64,000 nt of DNA, from contig NZ_JADKRZ010000001.1 in the NCBI RefSeq assembly GCF_015350905.1, positions 558,001 to 622,000 on the forward strand, read 5' to 3'. The notes under the pieces were generated by a model. The model did no database searches and had not been told where the DNA came from. It saw only the letters and a program-made list of their open reading frames with translations. Within the stretch, counting starts at the first letter, position 1. Each line of letters starts with the position of its first letter. Origin of the DNA: Curtobacterium sp. VKM Ac-2865. GTDB lineage: Bacteria; Actinomycetota; Actinomycetes; Actinomycetales; Microbacteriaceae. Both the position numbers and the translations under genes were made by a program. Shown piece by piece: positions 8,722-16,273 of this stretch.

Positions 8722-9621
8722 TCAGCCCTTGAGGCCCGCCGACGCCATGGTCGCGACGAACTGCTTCTGGGCGACCAGGAACAGCAGGATGAGCGGGAGC
8801 GTCGCGACGACGTTGCCTGCCATGAGCAACGACCAGTCGGTCCGCCTGGACCCCTGGAAGTTGGTGAGGCCGAGCTGCAGCGTGAAGGCATGGTCGTTGT
8901 TGATGGCGACGAGCGGCCAGACCAGGTCGTTCCACGAGCCCAGCAGCGTGAAGATCGCCAGCGTCGCCAGGGCCGGGCGTGCGAGCGGCAGCACGATGCG
9001 GAAGAAGACCTGCAGCCGGTTGCAGCCGTCGATCATCCCCGCTTCCTCGAGCTCCGCCGGCAGCGACAGGAAGAACTGGCGCATCAGGAAGATGCCGAAC
9101 GCGGACGCGAGCCACGGGACGATCGCTGCGCCGAGGTGGTCGACCAGGTGCAGCCGGGCGAACATCACGTACGTCGGGATCATCAGCAGCTGCGACGGGA
9201 TCATGATCGTCGCCAGGATCGCGAGGAAGCCGAACGTGCGCCCCGGGAACCGCAGCCGCGCGAAGCCGTAGCCGGCGAGCGAGCAGAGCACGAGGTGCGA
9301 CACGATCGCCGACGCCGAGACGATCACCGTGTTGAGCAGCCAGTGCAGGATGTCGGAGTCGGCGAAGAGCCGCGCGTACCCGCCGAGCGTGAACTGCGTC
9401 GGGATGAACGACGGCGGGAACCGGTTGATCTCCGACGCCGGTTCGACGGACGTCAGGAACATCTCGACGAACGGCAGCAGGAAGAGCAGTGACACCGGCA
9501 GGAGCAGCAGGTGCCACGGGCTGAAGGGCCAGCGGCGGCGGCGCACGGCGCCGTCCGGGCGGGAGCTCGTCACGACCCCCTGTCGGAGCGGGGTGTCGAG
9601 GACCTGGGTCTCGGTGGACAT
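8722..9621 (-). CDS. Carbohydrate ABC transporter permease (MalG-like)
   Basis: Inner-membrane permease of a CUT1 sugar ABC importer, 299 aa with six predicted spans. The cytoplasmic EAA loop reads EEAGMIDGCNRLQVFFRIVLPLARP (its core EEAGMIDG...ILPL is the coupling helix that docks the ATPase). An N-terminal basic stretch before PWHLLLLPVSLLFLLPF is typical of MalG-type subunits. Start ATG 9621 shares one base with the stop of the partner permease. No ATPase gene is present in the operon, so it presumably uses a shared MsiK-like ATPase encoded elsewhere, as many actinobacterial CUT1 systems do. Confidence 0.92.
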   Translation of the reverse strand: MSTETQVLDTPLRQGVVTSSRPDGAVRRRRWPFSPWHLLLLPVSLLFLLPFVEMFLTSVEPASEINRFPPSFIPTQFTLGGYARLFADSDILHWLLNTVIVSASAIVSHLVLCSLAGYGFARLRFPGRTFGFLAILATIMIPSQLLMIPTYVMFARLHLVDHLGAAIVPWLASAFGIFLMRQFFLSLPAELEEAGMIDGCNRLQVFFRIVLPLARPALATLAIFTLLGSWNDLVWPLVAINNDHAFTLQLGLTNFQGSRRTDWSLLMAGNVVATLPLILLFLVAQKQFVATMASAGLKG

Positions 9622-10577
9622 CAGGAGGGGGTCCTTCCTGCGCGGCGCTGCACGAGCGTGACGACGACGGTGGCGACGAGGGTGACGAAGAACATCCCGT
9701 AGGCGATCGCCGAGCCGTAGCCGAACTGGAGGTTCTGGAACGCGGTCTTCCAGAGGTAGTAGACGATCGTCTGCGTGGCGTCGAGGGGGCCGCCGCGGGT
9801 GGTGGCGTAGACGAGGTCGAAGAGCTGCACCGCCTGGAGGGTCTGGTAGATCGCGACGAACGCGGTGACCGGGCCGAGGTGCGGCCAGACCACTCGCCAG
9901 AACGTCTGCCACGCGTTCGCGCCGTCGATCCGGGCCGCCTCGATCACGTCTCCCGGGACGTCCTGCAGCGCCGCGAGGTAGATCACGGTCGTGAACGCGG
10001 CCTGGCCCCAGAGCGACATGATGACGATCACGAGCATGGCCTCGCCGCGGTCCTCCAGCCAGCCCTGCTGCGGCAGGTGCAGGACCCGCAGCACGTTGTT
10101 CACGATGCCGAACTGCGGGCTGAACAGGTACGTGGTCAGGATGCCGGTGGCGGCCGCAGAGGCGACGAACGGCACGAAGATCGCGGTGCGGTAGAGCCCG
10201 ATGAAGCGGATGCGCCGGTTCAGGGCGACGGCGAGGGCCAGTCCGAGGAGCAACGAGGCCGGCACGAAGAGCACGGTGTAGAGGACCGTGTGCACGACGG
10301 CGGCGCGGACGCCCTCGTCGGTCACCAGGTCGGCGTAGTTCTGCCCGCCGATGAAGGTCGCCGGGCTGAAGCCGTCCCAGCTCTGGAACGACAAAAGCAG
10401 GGCCCACACACCGGGGAAGACGGTGAGCCCGAGCACGATGAGCAGTGCAGGGCCGACGAAGCCCCAGCCCGCGAGTCCTTCGCGGACGGATGCGGCGGAC
10501 CGACGGCGCCGTCGGGCCTTCCCGGGGTCGTCCGGGCGCTTCGCGGGTTCGGTGGGGCGGAGTGCGAACGTGGTCAT
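9621..10577 (-). CDS. Carbohydrate ABC transporter permease (MalF-like)
   Basis: First membrane subunit of the CUT1 sugar importer, 318 aa. After a basic cytoplasmic tail (KARRRRRSAAS) come six spans starting with GFVGPALLIVLGLTVFPGVW. The EAA motif is DVIEAARIDGANAWQTFWRVVWP, with EAARIDGA as the conserved core. It follows the binding-protein gene by 8 bases and overlaps the next permease by one base, so the two membrane subunits are translated together. Start ATG 10577 follows the stop of the lipoprotein gene closely; no alternative is needed. Confidence 0.92.
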   Translation of the reverse strand: MTTFALRPTEPAKRPDDPGKARRRRRSAASVREGLAGWGFVGPALLIVLGLTVFPGVWALLLSFQSWDGFSPATFIGGQNYADLVTDEGVRAAVVHTVLYTVLFVPASLLLGLALAVALNRRIRFIGLYRTAIFVPFVASAAATGILTTYLFSPQFGIVNNVLRVLHLPQQGWLEDRGEAMLVIVIMSLWGQAAFTTVIYLAALQDVPGDVIEAARIDGANAWQTFWRVVWPHLGPVTAFVAIYQTLQAVQLFDLVYATTRGGPLDATQTIVYYLWKTAFQNLQFGYGSAIAYGMFFVTLVATVVVTLVQRRAGRTPS

Positions 10578-10585
10578 GGGTCGTC

Positions 10586-11926
10586 CTAGCCTTGGCGGAG
10601 GGCCTTGTCGGCGGCGACGCTCGCCTGCCGCAGTGCGGTCTTCGGGGTGCCCTCGCCCTGGAGGACGTGGGCGACGGCGTTGCCGAACGCTTCGGACAGG
10701 CCGTTGTACCCGGGGACGGTCGGCCTGGTCTGCTTCGCGTTCGCAGAGTTGGCCTGCATGACGTCGAGTCCGGGGAGCGCCTTCGCCTGCTTCAGGAACG
10801 CCTCGCTGGTCGCCTCGCTCGAGCGCAGCGGCAGGTTGCCCACCGCGACGTTGAACCGTTCGTCCTGCTCCTTCGCGGTGAGCCAGGTGGTGAAGTCCGT
10901 CGCCCAGTAGGCACGGTTCACGTCGTGGTTGTCGAAGAGGGTCCAGAGGTCGGGACCTGAGACGGTCTGGTGGTCGCCGTCGGTCCCGGGGAGCTGGACG
11001 ACGCCGTAGGACGTGCCGGCGGTCTTCAGCGCGGAGAGCTCCCACGGTCCGGAGGTGATCATCCCGATCCGGTCGCTCTCGAACAGCTGCGCGAACTTCG
11101 TGTCCGTCTGGTCGAGGTAGACGCTCTTGTCCTTCACGGCCATGTCGCGGAGAAACCCGAGCGACTCGACGCCGGCCGGGGAGTCGAACGCGGCCCGCTT
11201 GCCGCCCTTCGACAAGATGGAGCCGCCGTTCTGCCAGAGGTGCGGCCACATCTGCCAGGTGGTCTCCTCGCTGCCGGACACCGAGTAGCCGTAGCCGAAC
11301 GTGTTGCTGTCCTTGTCCGTGAGCTGCTTCGCGGCCTTCCGGAAGTCCGCCCACGTCCAGTCCGCCGTCGGGTACGCGAGGTGGGCGCGGTCGAAGACCT
11401 TGGTGTTGTAGAGCAGCGAGATGTTGTCCACCACCGCCGGGAACCCGATGACCTTGCCACCGGTCGGCTGTGCGGTGTTGCGCGCCGCGGCGGTGAACTC
11501 GTCCCAGTGCACGTCGGGTTCGGCGACGGTCTCGCGGAGGTCGAGCGTACGGTCCGACCGCTCGAGCTGGCTCGCCCACGACCCGAAGGTGTACGAGATG
11601 TCCGGCGAGTCGTTGCCCGCGAAGGACGCCGCGAGCTTCTGCAGCAGCTCGTCCGTCGAGGAGGCGCCCGGCGACATGTCGATCGTCACGTTCGGGTGGT
11701 CGCGCTCGTACTCGTCGACGAGGGCCTGCAGCAGCTTCTCGGCCTGGTCGCTCTGCCCCGACCACATCGTGAGGTGCACGGGCGCGTCCGTGTCGAGGGT
11801 CGTCGCGCCTCGTGTGGCGCAGCCGGCGAGCGCTGTCGCGGTCACCGCCAGGACGGCGGCCGCGGCGACCCACCGCGCGCGACGGCGACGGCTGGCCGGG
11901 ACGCGGCGGGTACCTGTTCGTGTCAC
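10586..11926 (-). CDS. Sugar ABC transporter substrate-binding lipoprotein
   Basis: Extracellular solute-binding protein, family 1, of 446 aa. The N-terminus has a twin basic cluster (SRRRRAR), a hydrophobic segment and the lipobox LAGC, so it is anchored to the membrane by a lipidated cysteine. Mature-domain features include LTMWSGQSDQ, the VNVTIDMSPG-like hinge (PNVTIDMSP), GFPAVVDNISLLYNTKVFD and GMITSGPWE, all typical of CUT1 binding proteins. I choose GTG 11926 because AAGGAG lies 6 bases upstream; an ATG at 11944 would place that Shine-Dalgarno inside the coding sequence. First gene of the amino-sugar operon, divergent from the DeoR regulator. Confidence 0.92.
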   Translation of the reverse strand: MTRTGTRRVPASRRRRARWVAAAAVLAVTATALAGCATRGATTLDTDAPVHLTMWSGQSDQAEKLLQALVDEYERDHPNVTIDMSPGASSTDELLQKLAASFAGNDSPDISYTFGSWASQLERSDRTLDLRETVAEPDVHWDEFTAAARNTAQPTGGKVIGFPAVVDNISLLYNTKVFDRAHLAYPTADWTWADFRKAAKQLTDKDSNTFGYGYSVSGSEETTWQMWPHLWQNGGSILSKGGKRAAFDSPAGVESLGFLRDMAVKDKSVYLDQTDTKFAQLFESDRIGMITSGPWELSALKTAGTSYGVVQLPGTDGDHQTVSGPDLWTLFDNHDVNRAYWATDFTTWLTAKEQDERFNVAVGNLPLRSSEATSEAFLKQAKALPGLDVMQANSANAKQTRPTVPGYNGLSEAFGNAVAHVLQGEGTPKTALRQASVAADKALRQG

Positions 11927-12106
11927 TGCGGACTCCTTCGTCATCGCGTCGGACAAGCTCGGCCAGCAGCTCTCGTGGGGAACACGGCACTGCCGGCGCC
12001 GGTGGAGGGCACACGGGTCATGCTCAGGAATCCTGGAACCTCTGCCGTGATTCGACCAGCATTCCGAGCGAAACGATCAGAATGACTGACCGCTACGCTC
12101 GCTCTC
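11927..12106. promoter_or_regulatory. Divergent control region, sugar operon/deoR
   Basis: 180 bases separate the two divergent starts. On the plus strand TACGCT at 12091-12096 lies 7-8 bases before the deoR ATG, compatible with a leaderless transcript. AT-richer half-site-like words (GTGATTCG, GCATTCCG, CGAAACGATCAGAATGA) cluster at 12048-12085 and are the likely DeoR operators, but I cannot define an exact repeat. Confidence 0.45.
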
Positions 12107-12946
12107 ATGGTCGACGACTCCGCTTCCGCGCTCGCGTCGGCGTCTCCGGCCTCGGGCTCGGGCAAGCGGTCCCGCCGGATGCTCGCGATCCTCGAGCTCC
12201 TCACGGACCAGGGCGCCGTGACCCTGCAGGACCTCGTCACCACGCTCGGGGTCTCCCCCGCGACCGCCCGGCGTGACCTCGCCGACCTCGAGCAGCAGGG
12301 GCTGCTGGCGCGGACGCACGGCGGTGCCCGGATCGCGGTGCCGACGTCGGAGATCCCGGTCCGCCTGCGGGAGGGGCAGTCGCGCGGCGTGAAGCAGCGC
12401 ATCGGACGGGCTGCAGCCGCACTCCTGCCCGACGGTCCCTTCGCCGTGGCGATCGGCGGTGGCACCACGGCCGCGAGCGTCGCCCGGTCCCTGGTCTTCC
12501 GGAACGGACTGACCATCGTGACGAACTCGCTCACGACCGCCAGCGAGATCGGTGCCCGACCAAACCTGCGCGTCGTGATGACCGGGGGCACGATCCGGCC
12601 GCACTCGTTCGAACTCGTCGGTGTCCTGGCCGAGAACGCCTTCGCGGCGATGAACGTCGGGGCTGCGATCGTCGGCATGGACGGGGTGAGCGCCGTCGGC
12701 GGTGCCACCACCCACGACGAGACCGAGGCCAGGACGAACGCGGCGATGATCGGCAACGCCCAGCGGACGATCGTCGTGGCCGACTCGTCGAAGATCGGCC
12801 GGACGACACTCGCACCCGTGGTCGGCATGCGTGGTGTCCACGACCTCGTCACCGACGACGGGGCGGACCCGGAGGAGCTCGAACGGATCGCCGACGTCGG
12901 GGTGCGCGTGCACGTGGTCGAGCGTCGGTCGCGGGCGACGGACTGA
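12107..12946 (+). CDS. DeoR/GlpR-family transcriptional regulator
   Basis: Repressor of 279 aa. N-terminal DeoR winged helix (residues about 22-75) with the family signature GAVTLQDLVTTLGVSPATARRDLADLEQQGL split here into TLQDLV, VSPATARRDL and THGGA. The C-terminal half is the ISOCOT sugar-phosphate sensing domain (IGGGTTAASVARSL, ILTNSLTTA-like TIVTNSLTTA, VVADSSKIGR). Members of the family are released from DNA by a phosphorylated sugar, so the product of the neighbouring kinase or AgaS is the probable inducer. Divergent from the operon it likely controls. An N-terminal Ser/Ala-rich tail of 20 residues is dispensable-looking. Confidence 0.92.
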   Translation: MVDDSASALASASPASGSGKRSRRMLAILELLTDQGAVTLQDLVTTLGVSPATARRDLADLEQQGLLARTHGGARIAVPTSEIPVRLREGQSRGVKQRIGRAAAALLPDGPFAVAIGGGTTAASVARSLVFRNGLTIVTNSLTTASEIGARPNLRVVMTGGTIRPHSFELVGVLAENAFAAMNVGAAIVGMDGVSAVGGATTHDETEARTNAAMIGNAQRTIVVADSSKIGRTTLAPVVGMRGVHDLVTDDGADPEELERIADVGVRVHVVERRSRATD

Positions 12947-13202
12947 TGCGGCGCACCACGACGACGTCCCCGTCGGCGTCCGCTCTCGCTCCCGGGCGCG
13001 CCTCTCGTCGGTGCGTCACTGCACGAGGCGAGCACAGCGGTCGCCGCCGCCGGTCGGACGGTCTTCACCGTCGGCGGACTCCTGACTCTGAGCGAGGTGC
13101 CCGTTGCTCCGCTCCTCGTCGACGCTGCTCCGACCAGTGGTCAGGTGGACGCCATCCTCTCGGCGCTGTCGGCCTGTCGGCTGGTCGTGCCACGCTGATG
13201 TC

Positions 13203-13685
13203 ATGACGACGGACCTGGTGCGACTGGCTCACGAGGTGGCGACCCGCGCGCACGCCGGGCAAGTCGACAAGGTCGGCCGGCCGTACATCGAGCATCCGAC
13301 CGCCGTCGCAGAGCGGCTCACCACCGACGATGAGCAGGTCGTCGGGTTCCTCCACGACGTCGTCGAGGACACCGACATCACCCTCGCCGAACTCCGGGCG
13401 ATGGGGTTCACCGTGGACCAGGTCCTCGCGGTCGACGCGGTGACGAAGCGCCGTGGCGAGACGCTCGAGCAGTCGATCGCTCGGGTCGTCGCCGATCCGT
13501 CGGGCATCGCACTCCGGGTGAAGCGAGCCGACATCAGCCACAACGGTGACCCCGCTCGGCTCGCAACCATCGCCGACGAGACGACGCGGGCCCGGCTGCA
13601 GGTCAAGTACGAACGGACCGCGGTGTTCCTCGGGACGACCATCGAGGGCATCCTCGCCGAGTTCGGCGTGCGGCAGTACCCCTGA
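13203..13685 (+). CDS. HD-domain protein, small alarmone hydrolase-like
   Basis: Single-domain metal-dependent phosphohydrolase, 160 aa, of the RelA/SpoT HD type (MESH1-like). The Mn-binding residues expected in (p)ppGpp hydrolases are all visible: the histidine of GRPYIEHP, the HD pair and ED pair of GFLHDVVEDT, and the later aspartate of KRADISHN. There is no synthetase, TGS or ACT domain. It may hydrolyse (p)ppGpp or a related nucleotide; that is inference from the motif set. ATG 13203 has no ribosome site and may be leaderless. The 256 bases before it (12947-13202) contain no start-bearing gene I trust. It converges on an unknown minus-strand gene with a 2-base gap. Confidence 0.82.
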   Translation: MTTDLVRLAHEVATRAHAGQVDKVGRPYIEHPTAVAERLTTDDEQVVGFLHDVVEDTDITLAELRAMGFTVDQVLAVDAVTKRRGETLEQSIARVVADPSGIALRVKRADISHNGDPARLATIADETTRARLQVKYERTAVFLGTTIEGILAEFGVRQYP

Positions 13686-13687
13686 GG

Positions 13688-14551
13688 TCAGCGGCGGACG
13701 GCCGGCGGGGCGACGGAGACCGCGAGGGTGTTCCGCAGCTGCTGCTCGGTGACGTCCTCGTCGGTGAGCCACGGGATGCTGCCGACCAGGAGGTCGGCGA
13801 GCTCCGGAACGCTGCGTGCGCGGAGAATCCGGCGGCCGAGCGCGGGCGTCATGAACACCGTCTGCGCGTGTCGGTTGTGCCACATGTCGAAGGCACGGTA
13901 GCCCGACTCGCCTTCGGCCTCCGCCTGCTGTTGCAGTGCGGTGATGTGGTCGCTGCGCTGCCGTTCGAGTGCGGCGGTGACCTGCACGATGCGGACGCGG
14001 CTTGCCCACCGGAGCGGCACCTCGGGGGCGAGGGCGAACGCGGAGTTGATGCCGTACTCGCGGCGGACGTTCCCCATCGACTCGGACACCCACTTCGGGT
14101 ACTGCCCGGGCAGTGAGAACAGGTCACCGAAGATGAGGTCATCGAGTGCCGCCGGTGCGGGTGACCAGACGACGGTTCCGACCGGTGACCGGCCCGGTGT
14201 CCGGTCGAGGTACTCGTCGAGGCCGAGCCCGACGTGCCGCCACCATGGCGTGGGCTTCTGCACCTCGACGCCGAGCTGCAGAACGAACGCCCCGGGTGCT
14301 TGCCGGTACGAGTCGAGCTTCTCGTGCAGCGACTGCTCGAGGTCGTCCCAGGTCAATGGCTTCTCCCGTCGGGACCCGGAGATGTAGCCGCCCGCGTCGC
14401 GACGGACCGTGAAGTCCGCGAGCGCCTGCGCGCGAAGGCGGTGAAGCGCGTCATCGAAGGACAGCACCGGAGGCGCGTCCACGGGCCGAGTCGGCACGAG
14501 GTCCCTCGGCCGCTGGAATGCCGCAGCGAACGGGTGTGTCCATCGAGTCAT
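13688..14551 (-). CDS. Unrecognised protein, 287 aa
   Basis: I do not recognise this family. The protein is hydrophilic with no signal peptide or membrane span, Trp- and Arg-rich patches (DTPWWRHVG-like TPWWRHVGLGLDEYLDR; MWHNRHAQTVFM), and a helical C-terminus (ELADLLVGSIPWLTDEDVTEQQLRN). Codon use is strongly GC3-biased as in neighbours, so I believe it is expressed. The ATG at 14551 lies 46 bases downstream of the membrane-protein gene stop on the same strand, suggesting a two-gene unit with it. Function unknown. Confidence 0.75.
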   Translation of the reverse strand: MTRWTHPFAAAFQRPRDLVPTRPVDAPPVLSFDDALHRLRAQALADFTVRRDAGGYISGSRREKPLTWDDLEQSLHEKLDSYRQAPGAFVLQLGVEVQKPTPWWRHVGLGLDEYLDRTPGRSPVGTVVWSPAPAALDDLIFGDLFSLPGQYPKWVSESMGNVRREYGINSAFALAPEVPLRWASRVRIVQVTAALERQRSDHITALQQQAEAEGESGYRAFDMWHNRHAQTVFMTPALGRRILRARSVPELADLLVGSIPWLTDEDVTEQQLRNTLAVSVAPPAVRR

Positions 14552-14597
14552 GCGGTGGTGCGTCCTTCCGGTCCGCTGACTCTATGAGCGGGCTGAC

Positions 14598-15146
14598 TCA
14601 GGTGGCAGTCCCACGTTCGGGCGTCGGCCGCAGCGTGTGCTCGCGTCGGTCGAGCTCGCCGAGCATCGTGTCGGTGTTGCGGAGCACTCGCGGTGTGACG
14701 ATGACGGTGGAGATGCCGATGGCGAGGAAGAACGCGGCGCCGACCCAGAACAGCGGCTGCCCGGTGACCGCCAGCCAGATGGCGAGTGCGGTCATCGGCA
14801 GGTAGAGCGCTGGCGCCGCCCACCGGAGGGGCCGGTACTGCTGCTGATGTGCGAGTACTGCGCGACGCCACTCGGTGGTGTCCACGTCCGGTGGGACGGT
14901 GCCGCGGCGGACAGCGCGGCTGAACTCCGGATGCTGAGCCACGCGGCCATACCTACGGCGTGCGAGGCCGAGCCAGATTCCCATGCCGAGTCCGTACATC
15001 GCGCCGACGATTCCGGACACCAGTGCTCGAGTTCCGAGGTCGAGTTCCGGGCTCGTGATCAACGTCACCCCGAACCACACGACGGCGAACAGGACCGCCA
15101 TGATGACGCCGGCCACCCACGTCGGCGCTTGCTTCATCCACCCCAT
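14598..15146 (-). CDS. Four-span membrane protein of unknown function
   Basis: 182-aa predicted integral membrane protein. Two N-terminal spans (WVAGVIMAVLFAVVWFGVTLI and ALVSGIVGAMYGLGMGIWLGL), a basic soluble stretch with a helical middle (about residues 75-115), then two closely spaced spans (AAPALYLPMTALAIWLAVTG and LFWVGAAFFLAIGISTVIV), and a short charged tail. Start ATG 15146 is preceded by GGAAGG at a usable distance; a second ATG three codons on is possible. Not a family I can name. Upstream lies a 250-base stretch without genes and then a strong terminator hairpin. Confidence 0.75.
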   Translation of the reverse strand: MGWMKQAPTWVAGVIMAVLFAVVWFGVTLITSPELDLGTRALVSGIVGAMYGLGMGIWLGLARRRYGRVAQHPEFSRAVRRGTVPPDVDTTEWRRAVLAHQQQYRPLRWAAPALYLPMTALAIWLAVTGQPLFWVGAAFFLAIGISTVIVTPRVLRNTDTMLGELDRREHTLRPTPERGTAT

Positions 15147-15397
15147 GACCTGAGCCTTCCGGATCCTCCTGTGTCCCAACGGTCGCCGTGCTCCTTCGTC
15201 CCGCGGTCGCGGTGTCCCGACGTGAACTTCCCGGCATGCGAAGCGGCCCGCGGTCCGGCGGTAGCCGTGGGACATGTGTGAGGTGCGCAGGGACATCTGA
15301 CCGACCCGTCGACGAGGACACGGTGAGTCGGATCTTCGAGCACCGTGGAGGGACAAGGCGACGTCCGCCCGCAACCTCGAGACGTACCCGGAAAACA

Positions 15398-15427
15398 CGA
15401 AAACCCCCGGATTTCCGGGGGTTTTCG
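15398..15427. terminator. Bidirectional rho-independent terminator
   Basis: A 13-bp perfect stem (CGAAAACCCCCGG and its complement) with a 4-base loop, flanked by A- and T-rich ends. It sits directly downstream of the minus-strand tRNA genes and is the most classical terminator of the window. Confidence 0.9.
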
Positions 15428-15432
15428 TTTCG

Positions 15433-15504
15433 TGGGCGATACTGGGATCGAACCAGTGACCTCTTCCGTGTCAGGGAAGCGCGCTACCGCTGCGCCAATC
15501 GCCC
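15433..15504 (-). tRNA. tRNA-Val (anticodon GAC)
   Basis: 72-nt cloverleaf read on the minus strand. The acceptor GGGCGAT pairs with ATCGCCC plus discriminator A. The anticodon stem CTTCC/GGAAG holds loop CTGACAC with anticodon GAC, and the T arm ACTGG-TTCGATC-CCAGT is perfect. The CCA end is not encoded. Third and last of a minus-strand tRNA trio. Confidence 0.97.
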
Positions 15505-15539
15505 AGAGAGTCCCTGCAGACCGAGGTCCGACAGAGTCT

Positions 15540-15613
15540 TGGAGGTGGGGACGGGATTCGAACCCGCGTGGACGGCTTTGCAGGCCGCTGCCTAGCCTCT
15601 CGGCCACCCCACC
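15540..15613 (-). tRNA. tRNA-Cys (anticodon GCA)
   Basis: Acceptor GGTGGGG pairs with CCCCACC. Discriminator U, typical for cysteine tRNA, is followed by an encoded CCA. The anticodon stem GGC/GCC region carries loop CTGCAAA with anticodon GCA, and the T arm CGGG-TTCGAAT-CCCG is intact. The mature body without CCA spans 15543-15613. Confidence 0.97.
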
Positions 15614-15695
15614 ATCGAGGTTCACGTCTCCGTGAGTACCCGAACGGTGGGATACCCTCTGGTGAGAAACCGGCCCCCGAGGGAGCCAGTACTCG

Positions 15696-15767
15696 AGCGG
15701 ATGACGAGATTCGAACTCGCGACCCTCACCTTGGCAAGGTGATGCGCTACCACTGCGCCACATCCGC
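15696..15767 (-). tRNA. tRNA-Gly (anticodon GCC)
   Basis: 72-nt gene. Acceptor GCGGATG pairs with CATCCGC; the anticodon loop TTGCCAA has anticodon GCC between CACC/GGTG stem halves; T arm GCGAG-TTCGAAT-CTCGT. CCA is not encoded. First of the minus-strand trio, downstream of the promoter at 15820-15849. Confidence 0.97.
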
Positions 15768-15819
15768 AAGTGCCTTTGGCTGGCACCGTGTCGTTGTCCG
15801 CTCTCGCGGCGACTCGTAA

Positions 15820-15849
15820 ACTGTATCCGACTCCAGGCCCTTTCTCCAA
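15820..15849 (-). promoter_or_regulatory. Putative promoter of the tRNA Gly-Cys-Val unit
   Basis: On the minus strand TTGGAG (-35) and TACAGT (-10) are spaced by 18 bases, about 45 bases before tRNA-Gly. This lies in the 344-base stretch 15768-16111, which holds no gene I can support. On the other strand TACTAT at 16085-16090 is a likely -10 for the plus-strand tRNA-Val. Confidence 0.5.
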
Positions 15850-16111
15850 AATCCTTCCCGTTCACCGGGCGTGTCCCCCGGGTTCATGCGGATCGGGGAC
15901 CTCGCACGGTGCTCGGTCGCTCCGTTCGAGCGCCGCTGACCACCCCGTGCGAACTCGTGACAGCGCACGGAGTGGTCGAGCTCGCACCGGGCGGATCCGG
16001 GGCAGGCGGAGCAACGCAGACCCGGCCGCGCAGCGCGACGCGCGCGAGGGCGACACGCGGTTCGGCACACCGCCGCGCATCCGCTACTATCGATCCGCAC
16101 GCAAGTGCGAG

Positions 16112-16184
16112 GGGCGATTGGCGCAGTTGGTAGCGCGCTTCGTTCACACCGAAGAGGTCATCAGTTCGAGTCTGGTATCGCCCA
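16112..16184 (+). tRNA. tRNA-Val (anticodon CAC)
   Basis: 73-nt gene. Acceptor GGGCGAT/ATCGCCC with discriminator A, anticodon stem CTTCG/CGAAG with loop TTCACAC giving anticodon CAC, T loop TTCGAGT. No CCA encoded. It lies immediately upstream of the Wadjet-like operon, and I found no duplicated tRNA 3' end after that operon, so there is no sign of an attachment-site pair. Confidence 0.97.
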
Positions 16185-16194
16185 CGTACCGCCA

Positions 16195-16225
16195 AGAGCC
16201 CGACGCAGCCGCGTCGGGCTCTTTG
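16195..16225 (+). terminator. Rho-independent terminator after tRNA-Val
   Basis: AGAGCCCGACGC and GCGTCGGGCTCT form a 12-bp perfect stem with loop AGCC, followed by TTT. It isolates tRNA transcription from the jetA operon that starts 49 bases later. Confidence 0.85.
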
Positions 16226-16273
16226 CATCCCGCGACCAGCCAGACCACGACCCGACCGACCACCAGGGGCAGC

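Noticed and set aside
7535..9271. Long plus-strand frame antisense to agaS and the permease
   Set aside because: Composition is the typical GC-rich shadow of the minus-strand genes, which carry clear motifs.
12947..13202. An open frame in the deoR frame after its stop, with protein-like sequence ending LSACRLVVPR before 13198
   Set aside because: No ATG, GTG or TTG start in frame and only moderate GC3 bias; could be a gene remnant but unsupported.
15188..15819. Several frames over the tRNA cluster
   Set aside because: They cross three tRNA genes and a terminator and have no recognisable content.
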